From Apodemus sylvaticus (Eukaryota; Chordata; Mammalia; Rodentia; Muridae), in contig NC_067473.1 in assembly GCF_947179515.1 (NCBI RefSeq), positions 85,822,350 to 85,886,349 on the forward strand: a DNA stretch of 64,000 nucleotides, given 5' to 3'. This document shows, in pieces, positions 23,641 to 36,029 of this stretch. Positions within the stretch are counted from its first letter, which is position 1. Each line of letters begins with the position of its first letter. Both the position numbers and the translations under genes were made by a program. The notes beneath the pieces are model-generated. The model was not told where the DNA came from. It ran no database searches and worked only from the letters and a program-made list of their open reading frames with translations.

Positions 23641-24090
23641 GAACAGATAATTAATTTCTTGTAGCTGTTATTGCTGCCAGCTTCCATATTATTTAATAAA
23701 AATATTGGTCATCAGTCAATGTGCACCATGAGGATTTAAAGCAATGTAAGATCTTAATTTCATACACTTAGCCCAGATTAAAAATATAGCTAATATAAGA
23801 AACTTAAATGAGGTAACTATTACCATAAACTAAAATAAATTATGTGCTAAGACATGGGACATAATTCAAGTACAAAAGCCAAAAATGTTCATAGAATCAT
23901 ACTGACTGCCATGTAAAACAATGATTCTTATGTTTGTTGGGTGACTGCTTGTGCAGTGACACAAGTGGCAGTGGAGACACATCGTGGGTACCTGGGCCAC
24001 AGCAGCAACAAGGAGACCACACAAGCCCAAACAGTTTCATGTGGTGTTTTATTTGGAATGGGGAACCAAGGTGGCAGCAGAAAGAAAGAA

Positions 24091-24151
<61 letters not shown>

Positions 24152-24780
24152 AGGGAGGGAGAGACTGCTCAAATATATACGGATGGTGATATAGTCACAG
24201 CTAAAGGTAGGCCCAGTGAACTCTAGGTATGTGTTGGGTGTTGCCTTGGCAACAGACCTATAGGTCACTCTGCACTGTCACCTATGTGATGTCACAGGTG
24301 TTGGAGGTTCTGGTACTAACTCATAAATCCACCAAAGCCACCTTTCTTCCTGTATAATTCCCTGAAAGCCCATCCTTGTACCAGTAAGTGTTCCTCACTG
24401 GCAAACAAACAGCCTAGAGAAAGGAGACGATAATTCATATTCCAGAATCTTCTCTCTTCTGAAGCTGAAGAGTAGTGGGATTCAGCTGCTGGTGAAATGA
24501 TGAATTGAAGAAGCTCACAAAGCATTTCAGTTTGTACAATGTTCTCTGAACCTGTTAATTCACAATTTTTTAAATTTTTACTATACTTTAGAAGGCTGGA
24601 TGGCAGTAATTGTAAATGTCTGGAATTCCTTTCATTTAACCCATGGGATTAGAATTCAGTGGAGTGTAATATAAATGTTCCTGAATTGTTGACATTCAGA
24701 AACAAAGTCAAGAAGAGCAAGCTGGTTTGGTCACAGGGTACACACAAAAGAACGTGATCTCCCTGAAACATTTCAAGAAC
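23640..24780 (-). pseudogene. Lipocalin copy B: promoter, exon 1 and part of intron 1
   Basis: The minus strand is homologous to copy A from the promoter (about 24750; ACCAAACCAGCTTGCTCTTC is shared exactly) through exon 1. Its start codon is at 24436-24438, encoding MNYRLLSLGCLFASEEHLLVQ against MKFFLLAIAYLVSKAEEPLPVQ in copy A. The donor is lost: CAAG|GT in A is CAAG|GA here. Intron 1 is interrupted by an LTR-like element, then resumes at about 23930-23640 (CCCATGT, TTATTTTAGTTTA). Exons 2-6 are not found; ERV and L1 sequence follows. A non-functional relic. Confidence 0.82.
23936..24325 (-). mobile_element. LTR-like insertion with (GA)n in copy B intron 1
   Basis: Breaks the A/B homology. 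On the minus strand it holds an AATAAA signal (about 24050) downstream of a (CT)n tract (24090-24143 as GA on +). I found no convincing target-site duplication, so the boundaries are approximate and the family unknown. Confidence 0.45.
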
Positions 24781-25136
24781 ATTGACACTGACTGATATTA
24801 TTTTCAGGTTCATATATGACCAAGATCTTAGTGCTACCTGGTCAATTTTAGTATAAAAATTTCTATACATATGTCACATTGAGTTCATTTTTCCAGTCAA
24901 CTAAAATAAATTTTTGGTTAACAATGTATACATTGCATATTAATAGCATAGCTTCAAGATGTGTAGCATGGACACACTTATATTCTTATGCTCTGAGCAC
25001 TAAAAACACTCAATTAACTTCTGCCAAGGAATAGCTTCTTCTACTTGGAATATAAGTGATCCTCAGATTCATGATTTCTACTTCCTAAATACCATGTGTA
25101 CAATTTTATTTTCTTCCCATCTAATTACATTTAAGA

Positions 25137-25137
<1 letters not shown>

Positions 25138-25177
<40 letters not shown>

Positions 25178-25420
25178 TATTCTCTCACTCTCTCACACAC
25201 TTTCTCTATCTGCCTATGAAGCATGATGGAGCTCTAAGCTACTGCTCCCACTTAATGCCTGCTGCTGTGAGAATAATGGACTAATTTCTCTGAAACTATA
25301 AGCAAAACCCAGTTATACACTTTCTGTTATAATAACTGGTTTGGACTTAGTGTCTGTTCACAACTATACAACATGACTAAGAAATCCACAACTGTTCACA
25401 ACTATACAACATGACCAATC
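25138..25420 (+). repeat. (CT)n plus interspersed repeat
   Basis: (CT)n at 25138-25180 is followed by a diverged repeat (GGACTAATTTCTCTGAAACTATAAGC) related to 9590-9900. Confidence 0.6.
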
Positions 25421-25584
25421 AGTGAATATGAAAAAATTATTAAGAACAAGTTTGAGAATATAATAATAAATTGAGGAATTTGGAAATTTGCTCATTTTAA
25501 TTTAATTTTAATACTCTGTATTATAAAATTTTGAATACATATATTCAAATTATGTTAATTATATATATTTATATATTTGAGAGA

Positions 25585-25634
25585 ATGAGAAAGAGAGAGA
25601 GAGAGAGGGAGAGAGAGAGAAAGAGAGAGAGAGT
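25585..25634 (+). repeat. (GA)n microsatellite
   Basis: Interrupted GA repeat inside the upstream region of copy B. Confidence 0.9.
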
Positions 25635-25689
25635 ATCTTGGTCAAATCTACCCTATTATTTCATATTTTCCTCTCAACTTCACTGTAAT

Positions 25690-26048
25690 GAGAATTTTGA
25701 ATTTTTGTTTCTTTAAAACATACAGAAATATTATGAGAATGAGCTTTCACTTAATTCCAGGCATGGGGCTACTTCAGCTTTTCTAATTCAACTGACTACC
25801 ATTTCACTTGTCATTTAGCAGGGTCACAATTTTGCCAGTTGCAGATAGTTTTTGCATTTGTGTGACATTTGGAATTCAGAGACATTCTCAGGGGTTTATA
25901 AATTTGAGGTTCATGAAATGTGGGGATTCAGTATTGGTTATTCATTGTTTGTCCAGAGTCTTGATCATTCAGTGAGATTGGTTGTGGTTTGTTAATTGTA
26001 TGGCTCAAAGATGAAACAAGAGAAAAAGAAATTTGATACTAGATACAG

Positions 26049-26050
<2 letters not shown>
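25690..26050 (-). repeat. Upstream flank of lipocalin copy B (inverted match to 12430-12760)
   Basis: Reverse complement of the copy A upstream region. Shared strings include AGATGAAACAAGA, GTTAATTGTAT and CTCATTACA. It supports copy B as one arm of an inverted duplication. Confidence 0.8.
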
Positions 26051-26107
<57 letters not shown>

Positions 26108-26117
26108 CCTCCCTCTC

Positions 26118-26178
<61 letters not shown>
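26050..26178 (+). repeat. (CT)n microsatellite, paralogous to (GA)n at 12361
   Basis: About 130 bp of CT with a CCCT interruption. It gives long Ser-Leu and Arg-Glu ORFs on both strands that are not genes. Confidence 0.97.
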
Positions 26179-26181
<3 letters not shown>

Positions 26182-26187
26182 ACTCTC

Positions 26188-26305
26188 CTGTCTATCATTT
26201 GTTCCATTTGTTCCTTCAATAAAGGAACATCTAATACATCTCTGAACTCAATCTATACTACAGAGCAGTAGTGATTAATACCTCATGGTATTGCTACAGA
26301 GATAG

Positions 26306-26372
<67 letters not shown>

Positions 26373-26496
26373 GTCTATCATTTGTTCCATTTGTTCCTTC
26401 AATAAAGGAACATCTAATACATCTCTGAACTCAATCTATACTACAGAGCAGTAGTGATTAATACCTCATGGTATTGCTACAGAGATAGACAGGTCT
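26188..26496 (+). repeat. Tandem duplication: 126-bp block + (CT)n
   Basis: Positions 26188-26313 and 26371-26496 are near-identical copies with a period of 183 bp. They are separated by a second pure (CT)n tract (26311-26370). The right half of each block is L1 ORF2 sequence (ACTACAGAGCAGTAGTG). Confidence 0.93.
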
Positions 26497-26985
26497 ATAA
26501 ATGAAATAGAACTGAAGATCAAGAAAAGAAGCCAAAACCATACAGTGGAAAAAGGGAAGCATGTTCAACAAACAGTGCTGGTTTAATTGGCAGTCAGCAC
26601 CTAGAAGAATACAAATTGATCCATATTTGTCAACGTGTACAAAGTGCAAGTCCATGTGGATCAAGGACCTCCACATAAATCCAGATACACAAAATTTAAC
26701 ATAAAGAAAGTTGGAAGTAGCCTCACACACATTAGTACAGCGAAATTTTCTGGAGTAGAACACCAGTGTCTCCATCTCTAAGAACAACAATTGAAAAATA
26801 GGACCTCACGAAACCAAAGCATCAGTTAAGGTAAAGCACAATGTCAATAGGACAAATTGGTAAACTCTAGAGTGGGTAAAGATTTTCACTAGCCCTGCAT
26901 CCAATGGAGGACTAATAATACACAAAATATACAAAGAACTCAAATAGTTAGTCTCCAAAAACACCATATAATTAAATTTTAAAAT
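26440..26985 (+). mobile_element. Old L1 ORF2 C-terminal fragment
   Basis: Diverged ORF2 sequence (GATCAAGGACCTCCACATAAA; CACAAAATATACAAAGAACTCAA) interrupted by many stops. It runs straight into the 5' end of the next L1. Confidence 0.75.
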
Positions 26986-29900
26986 GGGGGAACAGAGACC
27001 CAGGAGTGTGGAGAGGTCTGAGAGCTCAGGTAGGACTACACCTGCTGCTCAGAGGAACCACCCTGAATCCCTGAGGACACAAGATCCCAGGAGCAGCCTG
27101 GTATAGGAGTCTTCTGATTTGTGTCTTCACCCAGATTTGATCCTGAACCACAGAGCTATATACAAAAATATCACTGCAAGAGAGCTGGTCTCCCAGGAGT
27201 GCCTACCTTCTGGTGTGCACAGGTCAGGCCAACACCTCTCTTCAAATTTCTTGCTCAAGTGGGACTTGACCAGAGCCATCAGAACACCAGAGCCAAAGAT
27301 CAGTTAGGGACAAGATCCTTCTGGTTTCTGTCTGCACACCTGAGATGACCCTGCATCATAGATCTCCATACCTAAATTCCTCACAGAGTCAATGGGTCTC
27401 CCAGGAGTACAGATACAGAGGTTTGCAGAACAGATAAGCCATAGTCAGAGACAGCAAGGACAGCTATCACCAGAGAGAGCCAGATTTCAAAAGACAAATG
27501 CAAGAACATTACCAAAAGTAACTAAGGAAATATGGCACTGTCTGAACCCAGTTCTCCCACAACAGTGAGTTCTGGTTACCCCAACACACCAGAAAAGCAA
27601 GGTTTAGATCTAAAATCAGATCTCATAATGATGATAGAGGACTCCAAGAAGGACATAAATAACTTCCTTAAAGAAATGCATGAGAATATGGGTAAACAGT
27701 TAGACTCACTTAAAAAGAAAACACAAAATCCTTAAAGAATTACTGGAAAACACAGACAAACAAGTGAAGGAACTGAACAAAACCATCTAGGTTCTAAAAC
27801 TGAAAGTAGAAACAGTAAAGAAATTACAAGGAGAGACAACTCTGGAGATAGAAAACCTAGAAAAGAATTCAGGAGTCATAGATGCATGGATCAACAACAG
27901 ATAAATGAGATAGAGGAGAGAATCTCTGGTGCTGAAAATACCATAGAAAACATTGACTCAACAGTCAACGAAAATGCAGAATGCAAAAAACTTCTAACCC
28001 AAAACATCCAGGAAATCCAGGATAAAATGAGAAGGCCAAATTTAAGGATTATAGGTAAAGAGAGGGAAGATTTCCAACTTAAAGGGGCAGTAAATATCTT
28101 CAACAAAATTATAGAATAAAACTTCTCTAGCCCAAAAAAGAGATGCCCACGAATATACAGGAAGTCTACTGAATACCATATAGACTGGACTAGAACAGAA
28201 ATTCCACCCATCATATCATAATCAAAACACCAAATTTACTAAACAAAGAAAGAATATTAAAAGCAGAGAGGGAAAAAGTCAAGTTACATATAAAGGAAGA
28301 CCTATCAGAGTTATGCCAGGCTTCTCACCAGAGACCATGAAACCTAGAAGATCCTGGGCAGATCTCATACAGACGATAAGAGAGCACAAATGCCAGGCCA
28401 GACTACTATATTCAGCAAAACTCTCAATCACCATAGATGGAGAACCCAAGTTTCTCCATGATACAACCAAATTTACACAATATCTTTCCACAAATCCAGC
28501 CGTACAAAGAATAATAGATGGAAAATGCCAACACAAGGAAGGAAACTACACCCTTGAAAAAGCAAGAATGTAATTTTCTTTCAACAAACCCAAAAGACCA
28601 AACCCACACAAATATAAAAATAACATTTAAAATAACAGGAAGCAACAATCACTTTTTCTACGTATCTCTTAACATCAATAGACTCAATTCTCTAATAAAA
28701 AGACATAAAGGACTAGATACTTAAATGAGACCCAGCATTTTGATGCATACAGGAAATGTACTTCAGTGTCAAAGACAAACACTACCTCAGAGAAAAATAC
28801 TTGAAATATTTTTTCAAGCAAATGTTCCCAGGAAACAAGGTGGTATACATTCTAATATCAGATAAAATTGACTTTCAACCAAAAGTACTCAAAAAAGACA
28901 CAGAAAGACACTTCATACACATCAAAGGAAAAGTCTACCAAGAAGAACTCTCAATTATGAACATCTATGCTCTAAATGCAAGGGCACCCACATTCATAAA
29001 ACAACTGCTAAAGCACAAAGCACACATTGTATGTCACATAATTGTGGGTGACTTCAATGTTCCACTCTCATCAATGGACAGATCAGGGAAACACAAACTA
29101 AAAGAAACACACTGAAACTAACAGAAGTTATGGAAAAAATGGATTTAAGAGATGCCTATAGAGCAATTCACCCTAAATCAAAAGAATATACCTTTTTCTT
29201 AGCACCTCATGGTACCGTCTCCAAAATTGACCATATAATTGCTCAAAAAACAGACCTCAACAGGTATAAGAAGATTGAACTAATCCCATGTCTCCTATCA
29301 GATTACTACAGATTAAGGCTCCTCTTCAATAGCAAAAAAATAAAAAAATAAAAAAATAAAAAAATAAAAAATAAAATAAAACAAAAAATAACAAAACAAA
29401 GAAAACCCAAAACCAAAAGCAAAAAACCAACAACAACAGAAAGTCCACATATACATGGAAGTTGAACACTGAACAATATTCTGCTCAATAATACCTTGGT
29501 CCAGGAAGAACTAAGGAAACATATCAAAGACATTTTAGAATTTAATGAAAATTAAGACACAACATACACAATCTTATGGGACACAATGAAAACAGTGGTA
29601 AGAGGAAAACTCATAGTTCTGAGTGCCTAAAAAAATAAAACAGGAGCAAGCATACACTAGCAGCTTAATACACACCAGAAAGCTCTAGAACAGAAAGAAA
29701 CTAATACACCCAAGAGGAGTAGATGGCAGAAAATCATCAAACTAAGGATTGAAGTCAACCAAGTAGAAACAAAAAGAACTATCCAAAAAAAAATCAACAA
29801 AACCAGAAGCTGATTCTCTCAGTAAATCAATAAGATAGTTAAACCCTTAGACACACTAACCAGAGAGCACAAAGGCAGTATCCAAATTAAAAAAAAAATT

Positions 29901-31930
29901 GAAATGAAAAGGGAGATATAAGAACAATAACCTAGGAAATTCAAAAAACCATCAGATCTTACTACAAAAGTCTATACTAAACACAACAGGAACATCTGGA
30001 GGAAATGGACAATATCCTAGACAGATACCAAATACCAAACTTAAATCAGGATCAGATAGACCATCTAAACAGTCCCATAATATCTAAAGAAATAGAACCA
30101 GTTATTGAAAGTATCCCAACCACAAAAAGCACAGGACCAAATCGTTTTAGTGTAGAATTCTATCAGGTCTTCAAAGAATCCCTAAAACCAACACTATTCA
30201 AATTATTCCACAAAATAGAAACGGAAGCATCACTTCTTAACTCATTCTCTGAAGCCACAATTATGCTGATACCAAAACCACAAAAAGATCCAATGAAGAA
30301 AGAGAACTTCAGACAGATTTTTCATATGAATATCAATGCAAAAATTCTCAATAAAATTCTTGGCAACTGATTCCAAGAACACATCAAAAACATCATTCAT
30401 GATTATCAAGTAGGCTTCATCCCAGGGATGCAGGGATGGATCAATACATGGAAAAACTTCGATGAAATCCACTACATAAACAAATTCAAAGGAAAAAAAA
30501 AAGCACTTGGTCATTTTATTAGATGCCGAGAAAGTGTTTGACAAAATTTAGCATCCTTTCATATTAAAAGTCTTGAAAACATCAGTAAATCAAGTCCCAA
30601 ACCTGAACATAGTAAAAGCAATATAGAGCAAACCAGTAGCTAACATCAATCTAAATGGAGAGAAAATTGAAGCAATCCCATTAAAACCAGGGACTAGACA
30701 AGGCTGCCCTCTCACTCCATATCTATTCAAAATAGTACTTGAAGTTCTAGCTAGTGCAATTAGACAACAAAAATAGGTCAAATGTACAAAAATTGGAAAG
30801 GAATAAGTCAAACTATAACTATTTGCAGATGATATGATCTGCATTACCATTAATGGACCTCAAAAACTCTACCAGAGAATTCCTACAACTGATAAACAAC
30901 TTCAACGAAGTGACTGGATATAAAATTAACTCAAACAAATCAGTAGCCTTCTTATACAAAAATGATAAACAAGCTGATAAAAAAAAATGAGAGAAACAAC
31001 ATACTTCACAATAGTCACAAAATATATAAAGTATCATGGTGTGACTCCAACCAAGCAAGTTAAAGATCCATATGGTGAGAACTTCAACACTCTGAAGAAA
31101 GAAACCCAAGAAGACCTCAGAAGATATAAAGCACTCCCATGCCTGTGGATCAGAAGGATTAATATAGTAAAAATGCCCATCTTGCAATAAACAATCTAAA
31201 GATACAATGCAATCCCCATCAAAATTCCAACTCAAATCTTCATAGAGTTAGAAAGAGCAATTCTCAAATTCATCTGGAATAACAGAAAAGCCAGCATAGC
31301 TAATACTATTCTTAACAATGTTTCTGGGAGAGTATGTATCCCAGATATCAAGCAGTACTACAGAGCAATAAAGAAAAAAACTGCATGTTATTGGTACAGT
31401 GACAGGCAGGTAGATCAATGGAATAAAAGTGAAGACCCAGAAATGAAGCCACACACCTTTGGGCACTTGATCATTGACAACGAGCTAAAACCATCTAGTG
31501 GTAAAATGATAGCCTTTTCAACAAATGATGCTGTTTCAACTGGTGGTTACCATGCAGAAGAATGCAAATTGATCCATTTTATCTCCTTGTACCAAACTCA
31601 AGTCCAAGTGGATCAAGGACCTCCACATACAAGTAGACACACTGAAACTAATAGAAAAGAAAGTGGGGGAAGCACCTTGAATACATGGGCACAGGGGATA
31701 ATTTCTTGAACAGAATACCAATACCAATTGTCAATACCAATATTCAAAGATCAGGTATTGACAAATGGGACGTCATAAACTTACAAAGTTTCTGTAAGGC
31801 AAAGGACACTATCAATAAGGAAAAAGGGCAACAAACAAATTGGGAAAAGATTTTTACTAACCCTACACTGACAAAGGGATAATATCCAATATATACAAAG
31901 AACTCAAGAAGTTAGACTCAATTAACCCAA
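26986..31930 (+). mobile_element. Near-full-length old L1 (5' UTR, ORF1, ORF2), inactive
   Basis: The 5' UTR is about 26986-27530. ORF1 begins at ATG 27532 (MALSEPSSPTTVSSG) and runs with frameshifts and stops to about 28575, with the coiled-coil part at 27535-28000 and the RNA-binding part around 28020-28570. ORF2 starts near 28640: endonuclease to about 29340, with IIVGDFNVPLSSMD near 29035, and reverse transcriptase at about 30005-30850, with LFADDMI near 30820. An A-rich insert sits at 29330-29450. Stops and frameshifts throughout make it inactive. The 3' part resumes at about 34445 after a later L1 insertion. Confidence 0.85.
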
Positions 31931-31934
31931 TTAA

Positions 31935-34444
31935 AAATGGATATATTTTATGAGGTCCCATTTGTCAATTCTTGCTCTTAGAGCATACGCTATTGGTGTT
32001 CTGTTCAGAAACTTTCTCCCTGTACTGATGTCCTCAAGGGTCTTCCCCAGTTTCTTTTCTATTAGCTTCAGTGTGTCTGGCTTTATGTGGAGGTCCTTGA
32101 TCCATTTGGATTTGAGCTTAGTACAAGGAGACAAGGATGGATCAATTCGCCTTCTTCTGCATGCTGACCTCCAGTTGAACCAGCACCATTTGTTGAAAAG
32201 GCTATCTTTTTTCCATTGGATGTTTTCAGCCTCTTTGTCGAGGATCAAGTGGCCATAGGTGTGTGGGTTCATTTCTGGATCTTCAATCCTGTTCCATTGA
32301 TCCTCCTGTCTGTCACTGTACCAATACCATGCAGTTTTTAACACTATTGCTCTGTAGTATTGCTTGAGGTCAGGGATACTGATTCCCCCAGATTTTCTTT
32401 TGTTGCTGAGAATAGTTTTAGCTATCCTGGGTTTTTTGTTGTTCCAGATGAATTTGATAATTGCTCTTTCTAAATCTGTGAAGAATTGAGTTGGGATTTT
32501 GATGGGTATTGCATTGAATCTGTATAGTGCTTTAGGCAAAATGGCCATTTTAACTATATTGATTCTACCGATCCATGAGCATGGGAGGTTTTCCCATTTT
32601 TTTGAGGTCTTCTTCCATTTCCTTCTTCAGAGTCTTGAAGTTCTTGTCATACAGATCTTTCACATGTTTGGTAAGAGTCACCCCAAGATACTTTATACTG
32701 TTTGAGGCTATTGTGAAGGGGGTCATTTCCCTAATTTCTTTCTCAGCCTGCTTATCCTTTGAGTATAGGAAGGCCACTGATTTGCTTGAGTTGATTTTAT
32801 AACCTGCCACTTTGCTGAAGTTGTTTATCAGCTGTAGGAGCTCTCTAGTGGAGTTCTTTGGGTCACTTAGGTAGACGATCATGTCGTCTGCAAATAATGA
32901 TAGTTTGACTTCTTCCTTTCCAATTTGTATCCCTTTGACCTCCTTATGTTGTCGAATTGCCCGAGCTAGTACCTCAAGTACAATATTGAAAAGATAAGGA
33001 GAAAGAGGGCAGCCTTGTCTGGTCCCTGATTTCAGTGGGATTGCTTCAAGTTTCTCTCCATTTAGTTTGATGCTGGCTACCGGTTTGCTGTATATTGCTT
33101 TTACTATGTTTAGGTATGGGCCTTGAATTCCTGTTCTCTCCAAGACTTTAAGCATGAAGGGATGCTGAATTTTGTCAAATGCATTTTCAGCATCCAATGA
33201 AATGACCATGTGGTTTTGTTCTTTGAGTTTGTTTATGTAGTGGATTGTATTGATGGATTTCCGTATATTGAACCAACCCTGCATTCCTGGGATAAAGCCT
33301 ACTTGATCATGGTGGATGATCGTTTTGATGTGTTCTTGGATTCGGTTGGCAAGAATTTTATTGAGTATTTTTGCATCGATGTTCATAAGGGAAATTGGTC
33401 TGAAGTTCTCTTTCTTTGTTGGATCTTTTTGTGGCTTTGGCCACAAAAAGAATCAGCAACCAACAAACTGGGAAAAGATCTTCACCAATCCTACATCAAA
33501 TAGAGGGCTAATATCCAATATATATAAAGAACTCCAGAAGTTAGACTCCAGAAAACTAAACAACACTATTAAAAAATGGGGTACAGAGTTAAACAAAGAA
33601 TTCTCAACTGAAGAACTTCGGATGGCGGAGAAGCATCTTAAAAAATGCTCAACTTCATTAGTCATTAGGGAAATGCAAATCAAAACAACCCTAAGATTTC
33701 ATCTTACACCAGTCAGAATGGCTAAGATTAAAAATTCAGGAGACAGCAGGTGTTGGAGAGGGTGTGGAGAAAGAGGAACACTCCTCCACTCCTGCTGGGG
33801 TTGCAAATTGGTACAACCACTCTGGAAATCAGTCTGGCGGTTCCTCTGAAAACTGGGCACCTCACTTCCAGAAGATCCTGCTATACCACTCCTGGGCATA
33901 TACCCAGAAGACTCCCCACCATGTAATAAGGATACATGTTCTACTATGTTCATAGCAGCCCTATTTATAATTGCCAGATGCTGGAAAGAACCCAGGTATC
34001 CCTCAACAGAAGAGTGGATGCAAAAAATGTGGTATATCTACACAATGGAGTACTATTCAGCCATTAGAAACAATGAATTCATGAAATTCTTAGGCAAATG
34101 GATGGAGCTAGAGAATATCATACTAGGTGAGGTAACCCAGACTCAAAAGTGAATCATGGTATGCACTCACTAATAAGTGGATATTAACCTAGAAACCTGG
34201 AATACCCAAAACATAATCCACACATCAAATGAGGTACAAGAAGAAAGGAGGAGTGGCCCCTGGTTCTGGAAAGACTCAGTGAAACAGTATTCAGCAAAAC
34301 CAGAACGGGGAAGTGGGAAGGGGTGGATAGGAGGACAGGGGAAGAGAAGGGGGCTTACGGGACTTTCGGGGAGTGGGGGGGCTAGAAAAGGGGAAATCAT
34401 TTGAAATGTAAATAAATTATATCGAATAAAAAAAATTAAAAAAA
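31935..34444 (+). mobile_element. Young rat-type L1 with a 1.5-kb 5' inversion, inside the older L1
   Basis: About 31945-33436 is inverted ORF2 (minus), covering most of the reverse transcriptase and the region after it. The minus-strand ORF of 293 codons (33446-32565) keeps LFADDMIVYLSD and RQGCPLSPYLF, and a second of 205 codons (32548-31931) continues it. They are split by one extra T in a run near 32599 (seven T, against six at the same place near 4845). From about 33437 the element runs forward to the 3' UTR and tail near 34440. It lies inside the older L1, which resumes at AAACAGAATTTTCAACTGAGGAA. Confidence 0.88.
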
Positions 34445-34984
34445 AAAGTAAACAGAATTTTCAACTGAGGAATTTTGAATGACTGAGAAGCACCTAAGAA
34501 AATGTTCAACATTCTTAGTCATCAGGGAAACGCAAATCGAAACTACCCTGAGATTTGCCTCACAAAACTCAGAATGGGTAAAAATCAAAAACTCATGAGA
34601 CAGAAGGTGCTGAAGAGGATGTGGAGAAAGAGGAACATTCCTTCACTACTGGTTGGATTGCAAGCTAGTACAACCACTCACTAATTCAATTTGGGTGTTG
34701 CTCAGAAAAGTTGGCATAATACTACTGAAGGATACTTTTATATCATTCCTGGGCATATTCTCCAAGGTTTCTCTAGCAGGTAATAGTGTCACACAGTCCA
34801 CTATGTTCATAGCAGCCTTGTTTATAATAGACAGAATCAGGAAAGAATCCAGATGTCCCTCAACAGAGGAATTGATACATTATTTGTTGTACATTTACAC
34901 AATGGAATACTACTCAGAAATTTAAAAAAAAATGAATTCATGAAATTCTTAGGCAAATGGTTGGAACTAGAAAATATCCTGAGT
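34445..34984 (+). mobile_element. 3' continuation of the old L1
   Basis: Diverged ORF2 C-terminus (TTTGAATGACTGAGAAGCACC onward; MFIAALFIIDRIRKESRCPS) continuing the element broken at about 31930. Confidence 0.75.
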
Positions 34985-35695
34985 GACAGGGCCTTGAATT
35001 CCTGTTCTTTCCAAGACTTTAAGCATGAAAGGATGCTGAACTTTATCAAATGCTTTTTCAGCATCCAATGAAATGATCATGTGGTTTTTTCTTTGAGTTT
35101 GTTTATGTAGTGGATTGCATTGATGGATGTTCTTATATTGTACCATTTCTACCCAGAGGATTCTCCAGCATGAAGTAAGGATACATAGGATACATGCTCC
35201 ACTATGTCCATAGCAGCCCTATTTATAATAGCGAGAAGCTGTTAAGAACCCAGGTGTCCCTCAACGGAAGAATGGATACAAAAATGTGGTATATATACAC
35301 AATGGAGTGCTATTCAGCGATTAGAAACTATGAATTAATGAAATTCCTAAACAAATGGATGGAGCTGGAGAACATCATACTAAGTGAGGCAACCCAGTCT
35401 AAAAAGATCAATCATAGTATGCATTCACTGATAAGTGGATATTAGCCTAGAAACTTGGATTACCCAAGTCATAATCCACATATCAAATGATGTCCAAGAA
35501 GAACGAAGAATGGCCCCTGGTTCTGGAAAGACTCAGTGCTGCAGTATAGGGCAATACCAGAACAGGGGAGTGAGAAGTGGGGCTGGGGGAACAGGGGGAG
35601 GGAAGAGGGCTTATGGGACTTTTGGGGAGTGGGGAGCCAGGAAAGTGGAAATCATTTGAAATGTAAATAAAAATGTATCAAATAAAAATAAAAAA
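34985..35695 (+). mobile_element. Short 5'-inverted L1
   Basis: 34985-35140 is a minus-strand ORF2 segment (TTGAATTCCTGTTCTTTCC, the reverse of the NSIL..GIQG region). From about 35148 the sequence runs forward as the ORF2 end, 3' UTR and tail at 35690. This is the same twin-priming architecture as the larger copies. Confidence 0.8.
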
Positions 35696-35990
35696 GATTA
35701 ACAACAGCATCAACTAATCAGGATCCCTCAGCATTCACAGAACCAGAGTCACTAAGGAAAGCGTATACATGAGATGGTCTTTGGCCCCAGGTACATATGT
35801 AGCAGTGTATTACATTGTCTGGCCTCAGTGGAAGAGGATGCACATAATACTGTAGAAATTTGAGGCCCCACAGAAGGGGGATATGGCCAAGGGTAAGGTG
35901 TGAGTGAGTGGTGGTTGGGGGAGGACACTCTCAGAAGAAAAGAGGGATGGTAGAATGAACCCTGGGGAACCATGCTTTATTTTTAAGAGT
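35696..35990 (+). mobile_element. Older L1 3' UTR fragment
   Basis: CAACTAATCAGGATCCCTCAG and GGCCCCAGGTACATATGTAGCAG match the classical murine L1 3' UTR. Probably the tail of the old L1 or a related copy. Confidence 0.7.
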
Positions 35991-36029
35991 TTTAAAACTT
36001 AAATATTTTTAAATTAAAAGTATTAAAAT

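Noticed and set aside
23897..24268. Four overlapping ORFs with RERERE or SLSLSL tracts
   Set aside because: They come from a (GA)n tract in an LTR-like insertion.
25992..26271. Arg-Glu and Ser-Leu ORFs of 70-91 aa
   Set aside because: (CT)n microsatellite translation on both strands.
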